A DNA stretch of 38,986 nt from Azoarcus sp. (GTDB lineage Bacteria > Pseudomonadota > Gammaproteobacteria > Burkholderiales > Rhodocyclaceae), in assembly GCA_031285965.1 (NCBI GenBank), contig JAITVD010000075.1:1-38986 (forward strand), given 5' to 3'. Of this stretch, positions 1 through 8,035 are shown in pieces. The translations under genes and the position numbers were made by a program. Every line of letters starts with the position of its first letter. Positions within the stretch are counted from its first letter, which is position 1. Under the pieces are notes generated by a model. It worked only from the letters and a program-made list of their open reading frames with translations, was not told where the DNA came from and did not search any database.

Positions 1-360
1 CCCCCCTTTGCCGCAGAGAGCGCCTGGCCCGTCGACAAGAAGCACCTGGAGGAGGATACGAAGGACCTGGAGGCAGCCCGGAACCGCCTCGAAGTCGCCC
101 TGAACGACTTCTTTGCCGCAAAAAGCAGCAAAGAGGCTGCCCGCATCGGGCTCTGTCCGGCTCGATGGGGAATGGCCCGCTTCGATTGCTGCCGCTGCAA
201 GTTGGGATGGGCTTGCGAACAGTCCCGGCAGATCTGGCGTCCTTGCCTTCGTGCCATGCTGCGCAAAGCCGCCGTCGTCAGTCAAACCGCCTTGCCCGGC
301 GCGGATGGGGCAGCTCAGGGGAATGGTTTTCAATGCACGACCAGCAGGCGCTATTTTTGA
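1..360 (+). CDS. Partial ORF of unknown function, cut by left edge
   Basis: Frame 1 is open from the first base to a TGA at 358-360. The first 45 or so residues look protein-like: charged and helix-forming, with a Glu/Lys/Leu-rich stretch that could be a coiled coil. After about base 150 the translation becomes rich in Cys, Trp and Arg and no longer resembles a normal protein. This may mean that the true gene ended or frameshifted near there. I do not recognise the family. It could equally be the decayed tail of a gene that begins outside the window. Low confidence that the whole stretch is coding. Confidence 0.25.
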   Translation, partial: PPFAAESAWPVDKKHLEEDTKDLEAARNRLEVALNDFFAAKSSKEAARIGLCPARWGMARFDCCRCKLGWACEQSRQIWRPCLRAMLRKAAVVSQTALPGADGAAQGNGFQCTTSRRYF

Positions 361-597
361 CTTTTATCAAGACATCAAAAAAAACAACAGTCAATCCCTC
401 AAAAAATCAACACTTGCCGCAAAAAGCGTGTATCTTCACGCTCGCAGTCGATTCAAACGTTGTCCCTGTGGTAGCCCCGTGTTCGTTGTTTGTATGTGAA
501 TGCCCGGTTGGATTCCCTTGAAACGTTTCTTGATCGTTCTGGCTTCTTGGGCTTAGCCCGTCATCATGCAATCTGTTTCACAGGAAATCACAATCAA
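361..597 (+). other. Non-coding leader region of cspA
   Basis: This stretch holds no convincing gene. It is AT-richer than its surroundings near 361-430, which is compatible with a promoter, and it ends with the cspA ribosome-binding site near 581-590. I could not place a convincing -35/-10 pair. A long structured 5' leader would fit known cspA regulation, but no specific motif was identified. Confidence 0.4.
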
Positions 598-807
598 ATG
601 ACCACTCAAACTGGTACCGTCAAATGGTTCAACGATGCTAAAGGTTTTGGCTTCATCACCCCCGAACAGGGTGGCGATGACCTTTTCGCGCATTTCAGCG
701 AGATCAAGTCCAAGGGCTTCAGAACGCTCGCCGAAAACCAGCGCGTAGAGTACGAAGTCAAAACCGGGCCGAAAGGTCTCCAGGCGGCTAATATCCGCCC
801 GGTCTGA
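598..807 (+). CDS. cspA: Cold-shock protein, CspA family
   Basis: A 69-residue single-domain cold-shock protein that binds single-stranded RNA and DNA and acts as an RNA chaperone in the cytoplasm. The RNP1-like motif (KGFGFITPE) and RNP2-like motif (DLFAHFSEI) that form the nucleic-acid-binding face are both visible, and the length matches the family. The start is the ATG at 598, preceded by AGGAAA about 8 bases upstream. An in-frame ATG further upstream (490) would add an unrelated N-terminus and is rejected. The non-coding leader before it exceeds 200 bases, as is common for csp genes with thermoregulated leaders, but no cold-box could be matched. The next gene, deaD, is also a cold-adaptation gene, so the two probably serve the same stress. 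Terminator hairpins follow. Confidence 0.95.
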   Translation: MTTQTGTVKWFNDAKGFGFITPEQGGDDLFAHFSEIKSKGFRTLAENQRVEYEVKTGPKGLQAANIRPV

Positions 808-823
808 GCAGCATCCCAAAAAT

Positions 824-854
824 GCGGCTTATTTAATTCAAGCCGCGTTTTTTT
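824..854 (+). terminator. Rho-independent terminator after cspA
   Basis: Seven-base perfect stem GCGGCTT (824-830) with AAGCCGC (840-846), a nine-base loop, then GTTTTTTT. It sits 17 bases after the cspA stop codon. Confidence 0.85.
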
Positions 855-857
855 CAG

Positions 858-882
858 AACACGACCCTCGGGTCGTGTTTTC
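858..882 (+). terminator. Second hairpin between cspA and deaD
   Basis: Perfect ten-base inverted repeat AACACGACCC (858-867) and GGGTCGTGTT (870-879), with a minimal loop, followed by a short T-run. It lies only four bases after the first terminator. It may be a back-up terminator for cspA or a structure in the 5' leader of deaD, which starts at 927. Confidence 0.6.
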
Positions 883-926
883 GCGTTTCTGTTCCAGCAC
901 TGTCCAGTGCGGAAAGGTTTTTTTCC

Positions 927-2861
927 ATGACCTCCCCTGCCCCCTCCACGATGCCTTCTTTCGAGCAACTCGGCCTTCCCGACAGCCTGCTTTCCATGCT
1001 GTCCGAAGTCGGCTACGAAATACCCTCCCCAATTCAGGCCGCTTGCATTCCGTATCTGCTCGCAGGCCGCGACCTGCTTGGCGAGGCGCAGACGGGGACG
1101 GGCAAAACCGCCGCTTTCGCCCTGCCGACGCTGGCAAAGCTCGATTTGTCGAACATGCGCCCGCAGGTATTGGTGCTGACGCCGACGCGCGAACTTGCGC
1201 TTCAGGTTTCCGAGGCGTTCACAAAGTATGCGCATCACCTGCAAAACTTCCATGTGCTGCCGATCTACGGCGGCCAGAGCATGGTGGTGCAGTTGCGGCA
1301 GCTTTCGCGGGGTGCGCAGGTCATCGTCGGTACGCCGGGACGGATCATGGATCACCTCGAACGGAAAAGCCTCAAGCTCGACGCGCTGACGATGCTGGTG
1401 CTCGATGAGGCCGACGAAATGCTGCGCATGGGTTTCATCGATGATGTGGAATGGATACTCGAACATACGCCTTCAACCCGGCAGACCGCGCTGTTTTCGG
1501 CCACCATGCCCGCCACGATCCGCGAGGTCGCGCGCCGCCACCTGCGCGAGCCGGAAGAAGTGCGCATCCGCACGGCAACGTCGACGGTGGAAAAAATCCG
1601 CCAGCGTTACTGGCTGGTGCGGGGCGTCGACAAGCTCGACGCGCTGACTCGGATTCTGGACGCGGAAGAAAAGCTCGACGCGGCCCTCGTGTTCGTGCGC
1701 ACGAAAATCGGCACGGAAGAACTGGCGGACAAACTGGCCGCGCGCGGCTACGCCGCCGCCGCGCTCAACGGGGACATGACGCAAAGCTTGCGCGAGCGCG
1801 TCATCGAACAACTGAAAAACGGCTCGCTTGACATCGTGATTGCCACAGATGTGGCCGCTCGCGGAATCGACGTGCCAAGAATCAGCCATGTCATCAATTA
1901 CGATATTCCCTACGACACAGAAGCCTATGTCCATCGCATCGGACGCACCGGACGGGCGGGGCGCGAAGGCGTGGCCATCCTCTTTGTCGCGCCACGCGAG
2001 CGGCGGATGCTAAAGAGCATCGAACACGCGACCCGCCAGCAGATTGAACCCATCGCGCTGCCCAGCCGCGAGGATGTTTCCAGCTTGCGCGTCAGCCAGT
2101 TCAAGCAAAAAGTGCTGGATACGCTGGCCGACCCCGATATGGAATTGGGCTTTTTCATGAGCGTCGTGGAAGAACTCGTGGAAGAAAACGACCTTTCTTC
2201 CCGCGAGCTTGCCGCCGCGCTCGCCTACCTCGTCCAAGCCGGACGGCCATTGCAAATCGAGGAAGAAGGCCGGGGCTGGGATCAGGCCACGGCGCTGCAT
2301 ACGCAAGGCAAGCCGCTGCGCGAAGACATCTTTACCACGGGCGCGCCGCGCTCCAGAACTGGGCGGCGAGATGCCAACGCCATTCCCGCGAAAGTTTTCG
2401 ACAACGGCAAAGTGCAGCGTTACTGGATTGCGGTTGGGCGGGATCACGGTGTCATGCCCAAGGACATCGTCGGCGCAATCATCAATGAAAGCGGCATTGA
2501 AGGTCGGTCGATTGGGCAAATCGACCTTTTCGACGATTTCTCTACGGTGGAATTGCCTGCGCAGCTTCCTGACGACCTGCTCAACGTGCTGCGCGGCGTC
2601 GTTGTGCGCAGCCAGAGGCTCAATATCCGCCCGGTCAGAGACGACGAAAACCTGCCCGTGCGCCGCCCCCAAAACAGGGACGACCCGCGCCGCGACAAAA
2701 AACCATCCAAGCCTTGGGAAAAGAAGTCTGGCGAAAAGCGGTTTGCCCGCAGCGGCGATTTCCGCCCGCCTCGCAGAGACGATGCGCGGCAGAGCGAACG
2801 GCGCTCGTTCGCGGACAAGGGCAAGGTGTCCGGCTGGAAAAAACGTCGCGGGCATGAATAA
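927..2861 (+). CDS. deaD: DEAD-box RNA helicase DeaD/CsdA
   Basis: ATP-dependent RNA helicase that unwinds structured RNA and assists ribosome assembly and mRNA decay in the cold. All helicase motifs are visible: Q-motif region near residues 12-40, Walker A AQTGTGKT (54-61), PTREL, GTPGR, DEAD (160-163), SAT (191-193), ATDVAARGID (306-315) and HRIGRTGRAG (336-345). A DbpA-type RNA-binding domain follows at about 470-560. The last 70 residues are a basic Arg/Lys-rich tail. The length of 644 residues is close to E. coli DeaD. GGAAAGG lies about 9 bases before the ATG. The DbpA-like domain plus the long basic tail favour DeaD over RhlE or DbpA. Its position after cspA suggests a cold-induced role, although two hairpins separate them. 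Confidence 0.95.
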   Translation: MTSPAPSTMPSFEQLGLPDSLLSMLSEVGYEIPSPIQAACIPYLLAGRDLLGEAQTGTGKTAAFALPTLAKLDLSNMRPQVLVLTPTRELALQVSEAFTKYAHHLQNFHVLPIYGGQSMVVQLRQLSRGAQVIVGTPGRIMDHLERKSLKLDALTMLVLDEADEMLRMGFIDDVEWILEHTPSTRQTALFSATMPATIREVARRHLREPEEVRIRTATSTVEKIRQRYWLVRGVDKLDALTRILDAEEKLDAALVFVRTKIGTEELADKLAARGYAAAALNGDMTQSLRERVIEQLKNGSLDIVIATDVAARGIDVPRISHVINYDIPYDTEAYVHRIGRTGRAGREGVAILFVAPRERRMLKSIEHATRQQIEPIALPSREDVSSLRVSQFKQKVLDTLADPDMELGFFMSVVEELVEENDLSSRELAAALAYLVQAGRPLQIEEEGRGWDQATALHTQGKPLREDIFTTGAPRSRTGRRDANAIPAKVFDNGKVQRYWIAVGRDHGVMPKDIVGAIINESGIEGRSIGQIDLFDDFSTVELPAQLPDDLLNVLRGVVVRSQRLNIRPVRDDENLPVRRPQNRDDPRRDKKPSKPWEKKSGEKRFARSGDFRPPRRDDARQSERRSFADKGKVSGWKKRRGHE

Positions 2862-2948
2862 AAACCGATGCGCATGCGGTATGAGCCTTTTTCGGCAAAT
2901 GATTCATAAAACCGTTAAAAAGTCTCACTCTTCATGTATGACACGTAA

Positions 2949-2970
2949 AATGACGGCTTGCCCCGTCATT
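2949..2970. repeat. Inverted repeat downstream of deaD
   Basis: Perfect eight-base arms AATGACGG (2949-2956) and CCGTCATT (2963-2970) around a six-base loop. There is no T-run on the + strand. On the - strand a TTTTA follows the stem, but no - strand gene reads into it. Its right arm overlaps the possible phasin promoter at 2958-2986, so it might be an operator; this is inference. Confidence 0.4.
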
Positions 2971-2986
2971 CAAACGAACGCATAAT
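2958..2986 (+). promoter_or_regulatory. Possible sigma-70 promoter for phasin gene
   Basis: TTGCCC (2958-2963), a 17-base spacer and CATAAT (2981-2986) match the housekeeping consensus at 4/6 and 5/6. The predicted start near 2993 falls directly before the hairpin at 2995-3021. Either the RNA would begin with a terminator-like structure, or this match is fortuitous. Confidence 0.35.
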
Positions 2987-2994
2987 GCGCCCTG

Positions 2995-3021
2995 TGGCTC
3001 AAACGCATTGAGCCATTTTTT
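2995..3021 (+). terminator. Rho-independent terminator after deaD
   Basis: Stem TGGCTCA (2995-3001) with TGAGCCA (3009-3015), a seven-base loop and six T residues (3016-3021). It lies between deaD and the phasin gene. Confidence 0.75.
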
Positions 3022-3078
3022 CAAGCGGCATAATCAGCAGAACAGTCCGCCTATTTCACACGCTCATGAGGGATCAAC

Positions 3079-3606
3079 ATGGCAGCCAGACCGGATCACG
3101 TCAACGAGGCACAGAAGAAGAGCCTCGAAGCGGCTGTGCAACTTGCACAGCTATCCATTGAAAATACGCAGCGGGTCATCGAGGTTCAGGTCGCCGTCGC
3201 CAAATCGCTGTTCGAGGACAGCGTCAACAATGCCAAGGCTCTCAGCGGAATCAAAGACCCGCAGGAAGCCGTCCAAATCCGTACGCGCCTCGCGCAAAAC
3301 TCTGCTGAAAAGGTCTTTGCGGGTGCCCGCGAAATCGCCGAAATCATCACCAAGGCTCAAGCTCAGGTCGGCAAGCTCGTTGGCGAACATGTTTCCAGCA
3401 GCAGCACGGAAATGATGGAAGCCATCCAGAAAATGTTTCAGGGCATGCCCATCAGTGACAAAGGCACGATGGACGCCATTCAGAACACACTGAACACAAC
3501 CCGCACCACTGTGGAACAGCTTACCCGTGCGTCATCCGATGCCTTCCAGGCATTTACGCAAGCCTCCGTCCCTGCCACGACAGGGAAAAGCCGCGCTGCC
3601 AAATAA
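3079..3606 (+). CDS. phaP: Phasin family protein
   Basis: A 175-residue, mostly helical, amphipathic protein of the phasin family. Phasins coat polyhydroxyalkanoate granules and control their size and number. The sequence is rich in Ala, Gln, Glu and Lys, with no signal peptide or membrane segment. It shows the typical repeated pattern of small hydrophobic and Gln/Asn residues, and ends in a short basic Ala-rich tail. The start is supported by GAGGG about 7 bases before the ATG. It is monocistronic, with terminator hairpins on both sides. The synthase genes are not in the window, so PHA storage is inferred only from this gene. Family assignment rests on overall pattern and length rather than a catalytic motif. 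Confidence 0.85.
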   Translation: MAARPDHVNEAQKKSLEAAVQLAQLSIENTQRVIEVQVAVAKSLFEDSVNNAKALSGIKDPQEAVQIRTRLAQNSAEKVFAGAREIAEIITKAQAQVGKLVGEHVSSSSTEMMEAIQKMFQGMPISDKGTMDAIQNTLNTTRTTVEQLTRASSDAFQAFTQASVPATTGKSRAAK

Positions 3607-3627
3607 CGCAGCCAATACCGCAAAAAC

Positions 3628-3661
3628 GACAACGGCGCGATAAGCGCCGTTGTCATTTTTG
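3628..3661. terminator. Bidirectional terminator between phasin and cheA
   Basis: Eleven-base perfect stem GACAACGGCGC (3628-3638) with GCGCCGTTGTC (3644-3654) and a five-base loop. A T-run follows on the + strand (3656-3661), and an A-run at 3622-3626 provides U residues for - strand transcripts. It can therefore end both the phasin and the cheA transcripts. Confidence 0.9.
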
Positions 3662-3687
3662 TCTCCTCCGCCAAGCAACGTAGCCGT

Positions 3688-5628
3688 TCAAGCCTCTACA
3701 GCCGCCTTCGCCGCAGGCTTCGCTTCCGCAGCAGCCTTTATTAGCGCGATTCTCGGCACGCCGCGCTGGTCGCCCGCGTCGCCAATCAGTTCTTTCATGT
3801 CGAGAATCAGCACAATCTGCCCGTTCGAGAGAGTGGTGACGCCCGCCACGCCTTTCGGGCGGAAATCGTCCAGAGACTTGATGACAGCGTCCTCGCGCCC
3901 CGCAAAACTGTCGATAGCCAGAATAAAAGAAAGTTCGGACATCTGCATCAGAACACCATATTCCGGCGTACTTGTCTGTTCCCACCCAAGCAAATTGTTC
4001 AGGGGCAAAACAGGCAGCACTTCTCCGCGCACAACCATCGTGGCGCGACCAGCGACTTCCTTGACCTCGTCCGGGTCAATGGGCAGTATTTCGCGCACCA
4101 TCGACAGCGGCACGGCAAATGGCTGAACGCCCAGCTTGACCAGCAGCACGGGCAAAATGGCCAGCGTCAGGGGCAGATTGATGATAAAAGTCGTGCCCTT
4201 GCCCTGCACCGAATTAATGTTGATGGTTCCATTGAGCTTCTGGATGTTTGTGCGCACAACATCCATTCCAACGCCGCGCCCGGACACGTCAGACACTTTG
4301 GAAGCCAGCGAGAAACCGGGCAGAAAGACCAGATTGAAGCTCTGCCGCTCGTCCATCGTGTTGGCTTCTTCGTCAGAGATGAGACCTTTTTCAACCGCCT
4401 TGGCACGCAGTTTTTCGGCATTCATGCCATGCCCGTCGTCCGCAACGAGAATGACGATATGGTCGCCTTCCTGGCGTGCCTCAAGGCGCACGTCCGCCTT
4501 TTCCTCTTTGCCCGCAAGGCGGCGCTCCTCGGCGCTTTCAACGCCGTGGTCGACGGCGTTGCGGATCAGGTGGATGATCGGGTCGGACAAATCCTCGATC
4601 ATCGTCTTGTCGATTTCGGTCTCTTCGCCAACCAGCACCAATTCAACATCTTTGCCAAGGCTGCGCGCAAGATCGCGGGCGATGCGCGGGTATTTCTGGA
4701 AGAGCCGCCCAATGGGCTGCATGCGCGTCTTCATGACGGCATTCTGAAGATCGGAAACCAGCAGGTCGAGCTGGCTCACCGCCACATCGAGCGCATGCAA
4801 GGTCTCTGTATCGTTGCGCCCATTGAGAATGTCGCTCCTGAGCGCGTTGAGGCGATTTTTGGTCAGGCCGATTTCGCCCGAGAGGTTGAGCACTTGGTCA
4901 AGGCGCGTCGTATCCACCCGAATGGTCGTGTCGCGCTGGCGTTCCTCGGCCCGCCGCCCGGTTGAGGCACTCGCGCTCGCAGGGTTGTCGGAAGCCCGCC
5001 TGCCAAGCGCGCTCTTGACGATAGCATCGGAGTCACGGGCAGCCGAAACGGCAGGGGTGTCCGCAGGAGGAGGCGTTACGGTTTCGGCCTTGGGCGCGGA
5101 GGGCGCTGGCGCGACACCCGTGACAGCGGCATGCAAGCTATTCCAGTCAGGGCCGCTACCCTGCCCTGCCGCCGCAACCGGCGCGGCTTGCTGCGGCGCT
5201 TGGGGAGCGGGCGCAGCGGCGGGCTGCGCGGCGCTTTCCCCGTTTTGCACGGCCTTGAGCGAAGCGATGACGTTCGGGTCAGATGGCGTAGGCATGACAC
5301 CCTGCGAAAGCTGCCCAAACATGCCCCGCACCTCGGCAGTCGCCGCCAAAATAACATCCATGATGGCGGCATTTACCGTAAGCCCGCCGTTCCGAAGTTT
5401 GTCGAACAGGCTTTCGGTGAGGTGGCAGAGCGTGACCAGTTCCGTGGCATTCAAAAAACCCGCGCCGCCCTTGATGGTGTGAAAGCCACGGAAAATATCG
5501 TTCAGCATCCCTTTGTCGTTCGGGCTGCGTTCGAGGTCGACCAATTTGTTATCGACGCCTGACAGCAGGTCTTCCGCCTCAGTGAGGAAATCCTGCAACA
5601 GATCTTCCATTCCGGCAAAATCGCTCAT
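3688..5628 (-). CDS. cheA: Chemotaxis histidine kinase CheA
   Basis: Cytoplasmic kinase of the chemoreceptor array that autophosphorylates and passes phosphate to CheY. Order of domains: P1 HPt with His50 in FHTIKGGAGF; a long Ala/Pro-rich linker at about 115-235; P3 dimerisation helices about 237-310; a P4 ATPase with the N box HLIRNAVDHG (353-362), G1 DDGHGM (397-402) and G2 GRGVGMD (450-456); and a CheW-like P5 domain from about 490. I see no clear P2 CheY-docking domain in the linker. Two adjacent ATGs occur. GGGAG lies 6 bases before the second (5628) and only 3 before the first (5631), so the second is preferred. It is the last gene of the motA-to-cheA operon. Confidence 0.95.
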   Translation of the reverse strand: MSDFAGMEDLLQDFLTEAEDLLSGVDNKLVDLERSPNDKGMLNDIFRGFHTIKGGAGFLNATELVTLCHLTESLFDKLRNGGLTVNAAIMDVILAATAEVRGMFGQLSQGVMPTPSDPNVIASLKAVQNGESAAQPAAAPAPQAPQQAAPVAAAGQGSGPDWNSLHAAVTGVAPAPSAPKAETVTPPPADTPAVSAARDSDAIVKSALGRRASDNPASASASTGRRAEERQRDTTIRVDTTRLDQVLNLSGEIGLTKNRLNALRSDILNGRNDTETLHALDVAVSQLDLLVSDLQNAVMKTRMQPIGRLFQKYPRIARDLARSLGKDVELVLVGEETEIDKTMIEDLSDPIIHLIRNAVDHGVESAEERRLAGKEEKADVRLEARQEGDHIVILVADDGHGMNAEKLRAKAVEKGLISDEEANTMDERQSFNLVFLPGFSLASKVSDVSGRGVGMDVVRTNIQKLNGTININSVQGKGTTFIINLPLTLAILPVLLVKLGVQPFAVPLSMVREILPIDPDEVKEVAGRATMVVRGEVLPVLPLNNLLGWEQTSTPEYGVLMQMSELSFILAIDSFAGREDAVIKSLDDFRPKGVAGVTTLSNGQIVLILDMKELIGDAGDQRGVPRIALIKAAAEAKPAAKAAVEA

Positions 5629-5654
5629 CATTTGCTCCCAATCTCGTTGCCGCG

Positions 5655-6539
5655 CTAAAAACCTAAACTTGCCAGCAGGTCGTCGACCTGCCCTTGGCTG
5701 GTCACAACATCATCGCGCCCCTCGCCATTGATGACCGGCCCGTTGAGGAGACCCTCCGTTTTCTCGTCGCGGAGGTCTTCTGGCGCGGCCTCGATGAGGA
5801 TGCCAAGCAACTGCGATTCGAGCGCCTGCGCCATGTCGAGGACTTTCTTGATGACTTGCCCAGTCAAATCCTGAAAGTCCTGAGCCAAGATGATTTCAAG
5901 CAACCGGGCATTAATCACCTCGCTGCTTTGGGCAGTCAAACCGAGAAACACTTGCGTCTCCCCGGCCAAAGACTTGAATTCCTCAACCGAGAGACGGTTG
6001 GCAAACAATTTGTCCCAGCGCCCGCGCAAGGCTTCGGACTCTGTCTGGATTTTTTCAGCCAGGGGCTTGGCAATATCTGTCGCGTTAAGCACCTTGCTGG
6101 CCGCCTGATCGGTCATCTGAACGACATAGGTCAGGCGCTGGCGGGTATCCGGCATTGAATCCGCCACTTTCTGCAATTTGCTGTCCAGCCCTAGCTCAAT
6201 CAGCATGTCATGCAGTTTGCGCGTCATCTTGCCGATGCGCTTGAACATCATGGTATCGCGGTCGAGTTCTTCCCCTTCCTCTTCTTCATCCGCCGTGCCA
6301 TTGGGCTGCTGCACGACATATCTGCCAGCCTCCGCGTCAAAAAGCGCCTGCAAGTCGTCGTTGTCATCCCCGTCGTTTGCGGCAGGGGCAGCCACAGGCA
6401 TTGCCGCCAGAGAGGCTGGGGTGCTTTGCGCCGTTTGGGCGGGCGCGGCAGCATCAGAGCCTTCGCCCGCAGCGATGTCGTCGAACAAGGACTGAAGCTC
6501 GTCCGAGTCTCCCGTTTCGTCGATTTTCCGTTTAGCCAC
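5655..6539 (-). CDS. cheZ: CheY-P phosphatase CheZ
   Basis: Dephosphorylates CheY-P to terminate the chemotaxis signal. The catalytic stretch QDLTGQVIKKV carries the conserved Asp and the Gln that inserts into the CheY active site. The C-terminus, QVDDLLASLGF, is the CheY-binding tail. An acidic, Ala/Pro-rich N-terminal extension of roughly 80 residues precedes the four-helix-bundle region, so the protein (294 residues) is longer than E. coli CheZ (214). The start is a GTG at 6539: GGGGAG lies 6 bases upstream and the protein then begins V(M)AKRKIDE. An ATG at 6608 would fuse unrelated residues and is disfavoured. It lies between cheY and cheA in the operon. Confidence 0.93.
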   Translation of the reverse strand: MAKRKIDETGDSDELQSLFDDIAAGEGSDAAAPAQTAQSTPASLAAMPVAAPAANDGDDNDDLQALFDAEAGRYVVQQPNGTADEEEEGEELDRDTMMFKRIGKMTRKLHDMLIELGLDSKLQKVADSMPDTRQRLTYVVQMTDQAASKVLNATDIAKPLAEKIQTESEALRGRWDKLFANRLSVEEFKSLAGETQVFLGLTAQSSEVINARLLEIILAQDFQDLTGQVIKKVLDMAQALESQLLGILIEAAPEDLRDEKTEGLLNGPVINGEGRDDVVTSQGQVDDLLASLGF

Positions 6540-6616
6540 CACTGGCTCCCCTTTGTGTTTGCTTGGGCTGGAAACCCATCCTTTCGGATACCTACCGTTT
6601 TCCGCCAATCCCAGGC

Positions 6617-7015
6617 TTAGGCCGAGTTCATTTTTTCAAATATTTTTTCCAGCTTTTCAGCCAAGGTCCCCGCCGTAAACGGCTTGACGATGTACCCGCT
6701 CGCCCCGGCCTGCGCGGCGGCAATGATGTTTTCCTTCTTGGCTTCCGCCGTAATCATCATCACCGGCAAGTGCTTGAGCTGGGGAGAACTGCGGATTTTT
6801 TGCAGCAGCATGAGGCCGTCCATGTTGGGCATGTTCCAGTCGGAAACAACAAAGTTATATTCCGATGGCATCGCTTCCAGTTTTTGCAAGGCGACCACGC
6901 CATCTTCGGCTTCGTCCGCGTTGGTATACCCCAGCTCTTTGAGCAGGTTGCGGACGATGCGCCGCATCGTCGAAAAGTCATCCACAATCAAAAACTTGGT
7001 TTTGGGATCGCCCAT
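6617..7015 (-). CDS. cheY: Chemotaxis response regulator CheY
   Basis: Single receiver domain of 132 residues that binds the flagellar switch when phosphorylated by CheA. Visible are the acidic pair Asp12/Asp13, phosphoacceptor Asp59 in [10 protein letters not shown], a conserved Thr in MMITAEA and Lys in YIVKPF. It carries no output domain. GGAG lies 5 bases before the ATG. It is followed by its phosphatase gene cheZ, and the two are very likely cotranscribed. Confidence 0.96.
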   Translation of the reverse strand: MGDPKTKFLIVDDFSTMRRIVRNLLKELGYTNADEAEDGVVALQKLEAMPSEYNFVVSDWNMPNMDGLMLLQKIRSSPQLKHLPVMMITAEAKKENIIAAAQAGASGYIVKPFTAGTLAEKLEKIFEKMNSA

Positions 7016-7056
7016 TTTTTCTCCGCTCCCTCTTCAATTATTCGCCGCAACCGACC

Positions 7057-8031
7057 TTAATGGTTCCGTTGGAGAAGCGGGCGCAGCGTCTGCGCGAGGA
7101 TTTCGCCATCAAATTTCGCCACATAGGCATCCACTCCAACGCGCTTGCCCATCGCCCGGTTGGCCTCGGAAGACAGCGACGAGTGCATGACAACGGGAAT
7201 TCCGTCGAAGCGCCCGTCGCTCTTGATGTTTCGCGTCAAGACATACCCGTCCATCTCCGGCATCTCGGCATCCAGCAGAATCAGGTCAATTTCTTCCGAA
7301 ACATGCCGTCCGGCCTGCTGCATGTGTCCGGCGATGCCTTCGAGGCGCGTCCATGCTTCCAGCCCGTTCATCGCATGCTTGTGGCGCACGCCGAGCTTGT
7401 CGAGCACTTCACTGATTTTGCGCCGCGCCACGGCAGAATCGTCGACAAAGAACACGTTGTAGCTATTGCCGCCATGCAAGGGGTCAATATTGCCCACGAT
7501 AGCCTCGCCAAATGTGCTGGCAAGAACAGACTCGACATCCAGAATGGATACCAGCTTGCCATCGGGCAGTTCCGTGATCGCGGTGATGCTGCTGTGCACG
7601 TTGCTTGAAATATTTTCCGGCGTGCGCACCTTGTCCCATTCCACCCGGATGATTCGGTCGACCTCTTCGACAACGAAGCCCAAAGTCCGCTTGTTATATT
7701 CCGTGACCATCATCGCCGCGCCGAGCGGGGCGTCGGGCGGCGTCAATCCCAATATCTTGCCAAGCGAGAGCACTGGAATCACGTTGCCGCGCAGGGAAAT
7801 CAGCCCTTCCACGCCACGCGGCATGTTGGGCGCTTTGGTGATGAAGGGCCTGTCCGAAACCTCCCGCACTTTGAAAACGTTGATGCCGAATATCTCGCTC
7901 GTGCCCAACGAAAACAGGAGAATTTCCATGCGGTTCGATCCGGCAAGCATGGCTCGCCCGTCGACCATGTCGGACAGCATTTCGTTGTCGGCCTTTACCG
8001 CAGTTCCTTTTTGCGACTCCGAATTCAGCAT
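7057..8031 (-). CDS. cheV: CheV coupling protein (second copy)
   Basis: Fusion of a CheW-like coupling domain (about residues 30-175) and a C-terminal receiver domain (about 190-320). CheV links chemoreceptors to CheA and can be phosphorylated to adjust coupling. The receiver has FVDDSAVARRK, phosphoacceptor Asp in LLDAEMPEMDGY, a Ser switch residue in MHSSLS and the Lys in YVAKFD. An AGGTG precedes the ATG. It begins only 4 bases after the stop of the preceding cheV. It differs from that copy enough to be an old paralogue rather than a recent duplication. Confidence 0.93.
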   Translation of the reverse strand: MLNSESQKGTAVKADNEMLSDMVDGRAMLAGSNRMEILLFSLGTSEIFGINVFKVREVSDRPFITKAPNMPRGVEGLISLRGNVIPVLSLGKILGLTPPDAPLGAAMMVTEYNKRTLGFVVEEVDRIIRVEWDKVRTPENISSNVHSSITAITELPDGKLVSILDVESVLASTFGEAIVGNIDPLHGGNSYNVFFVDDSAVARRKISEVLDKLGVRHKHAMNGLEAWTRLEGIAGHMQQAGRHVSEEIDLILLDAEMPEMDGYVLTRNIKSDGRFDGIPVVMHSSLSSEANRAMGKRVGVDAYVAKFDGEILAQTLRPLLQRNH

Positions 8032-8035
8032 GATT

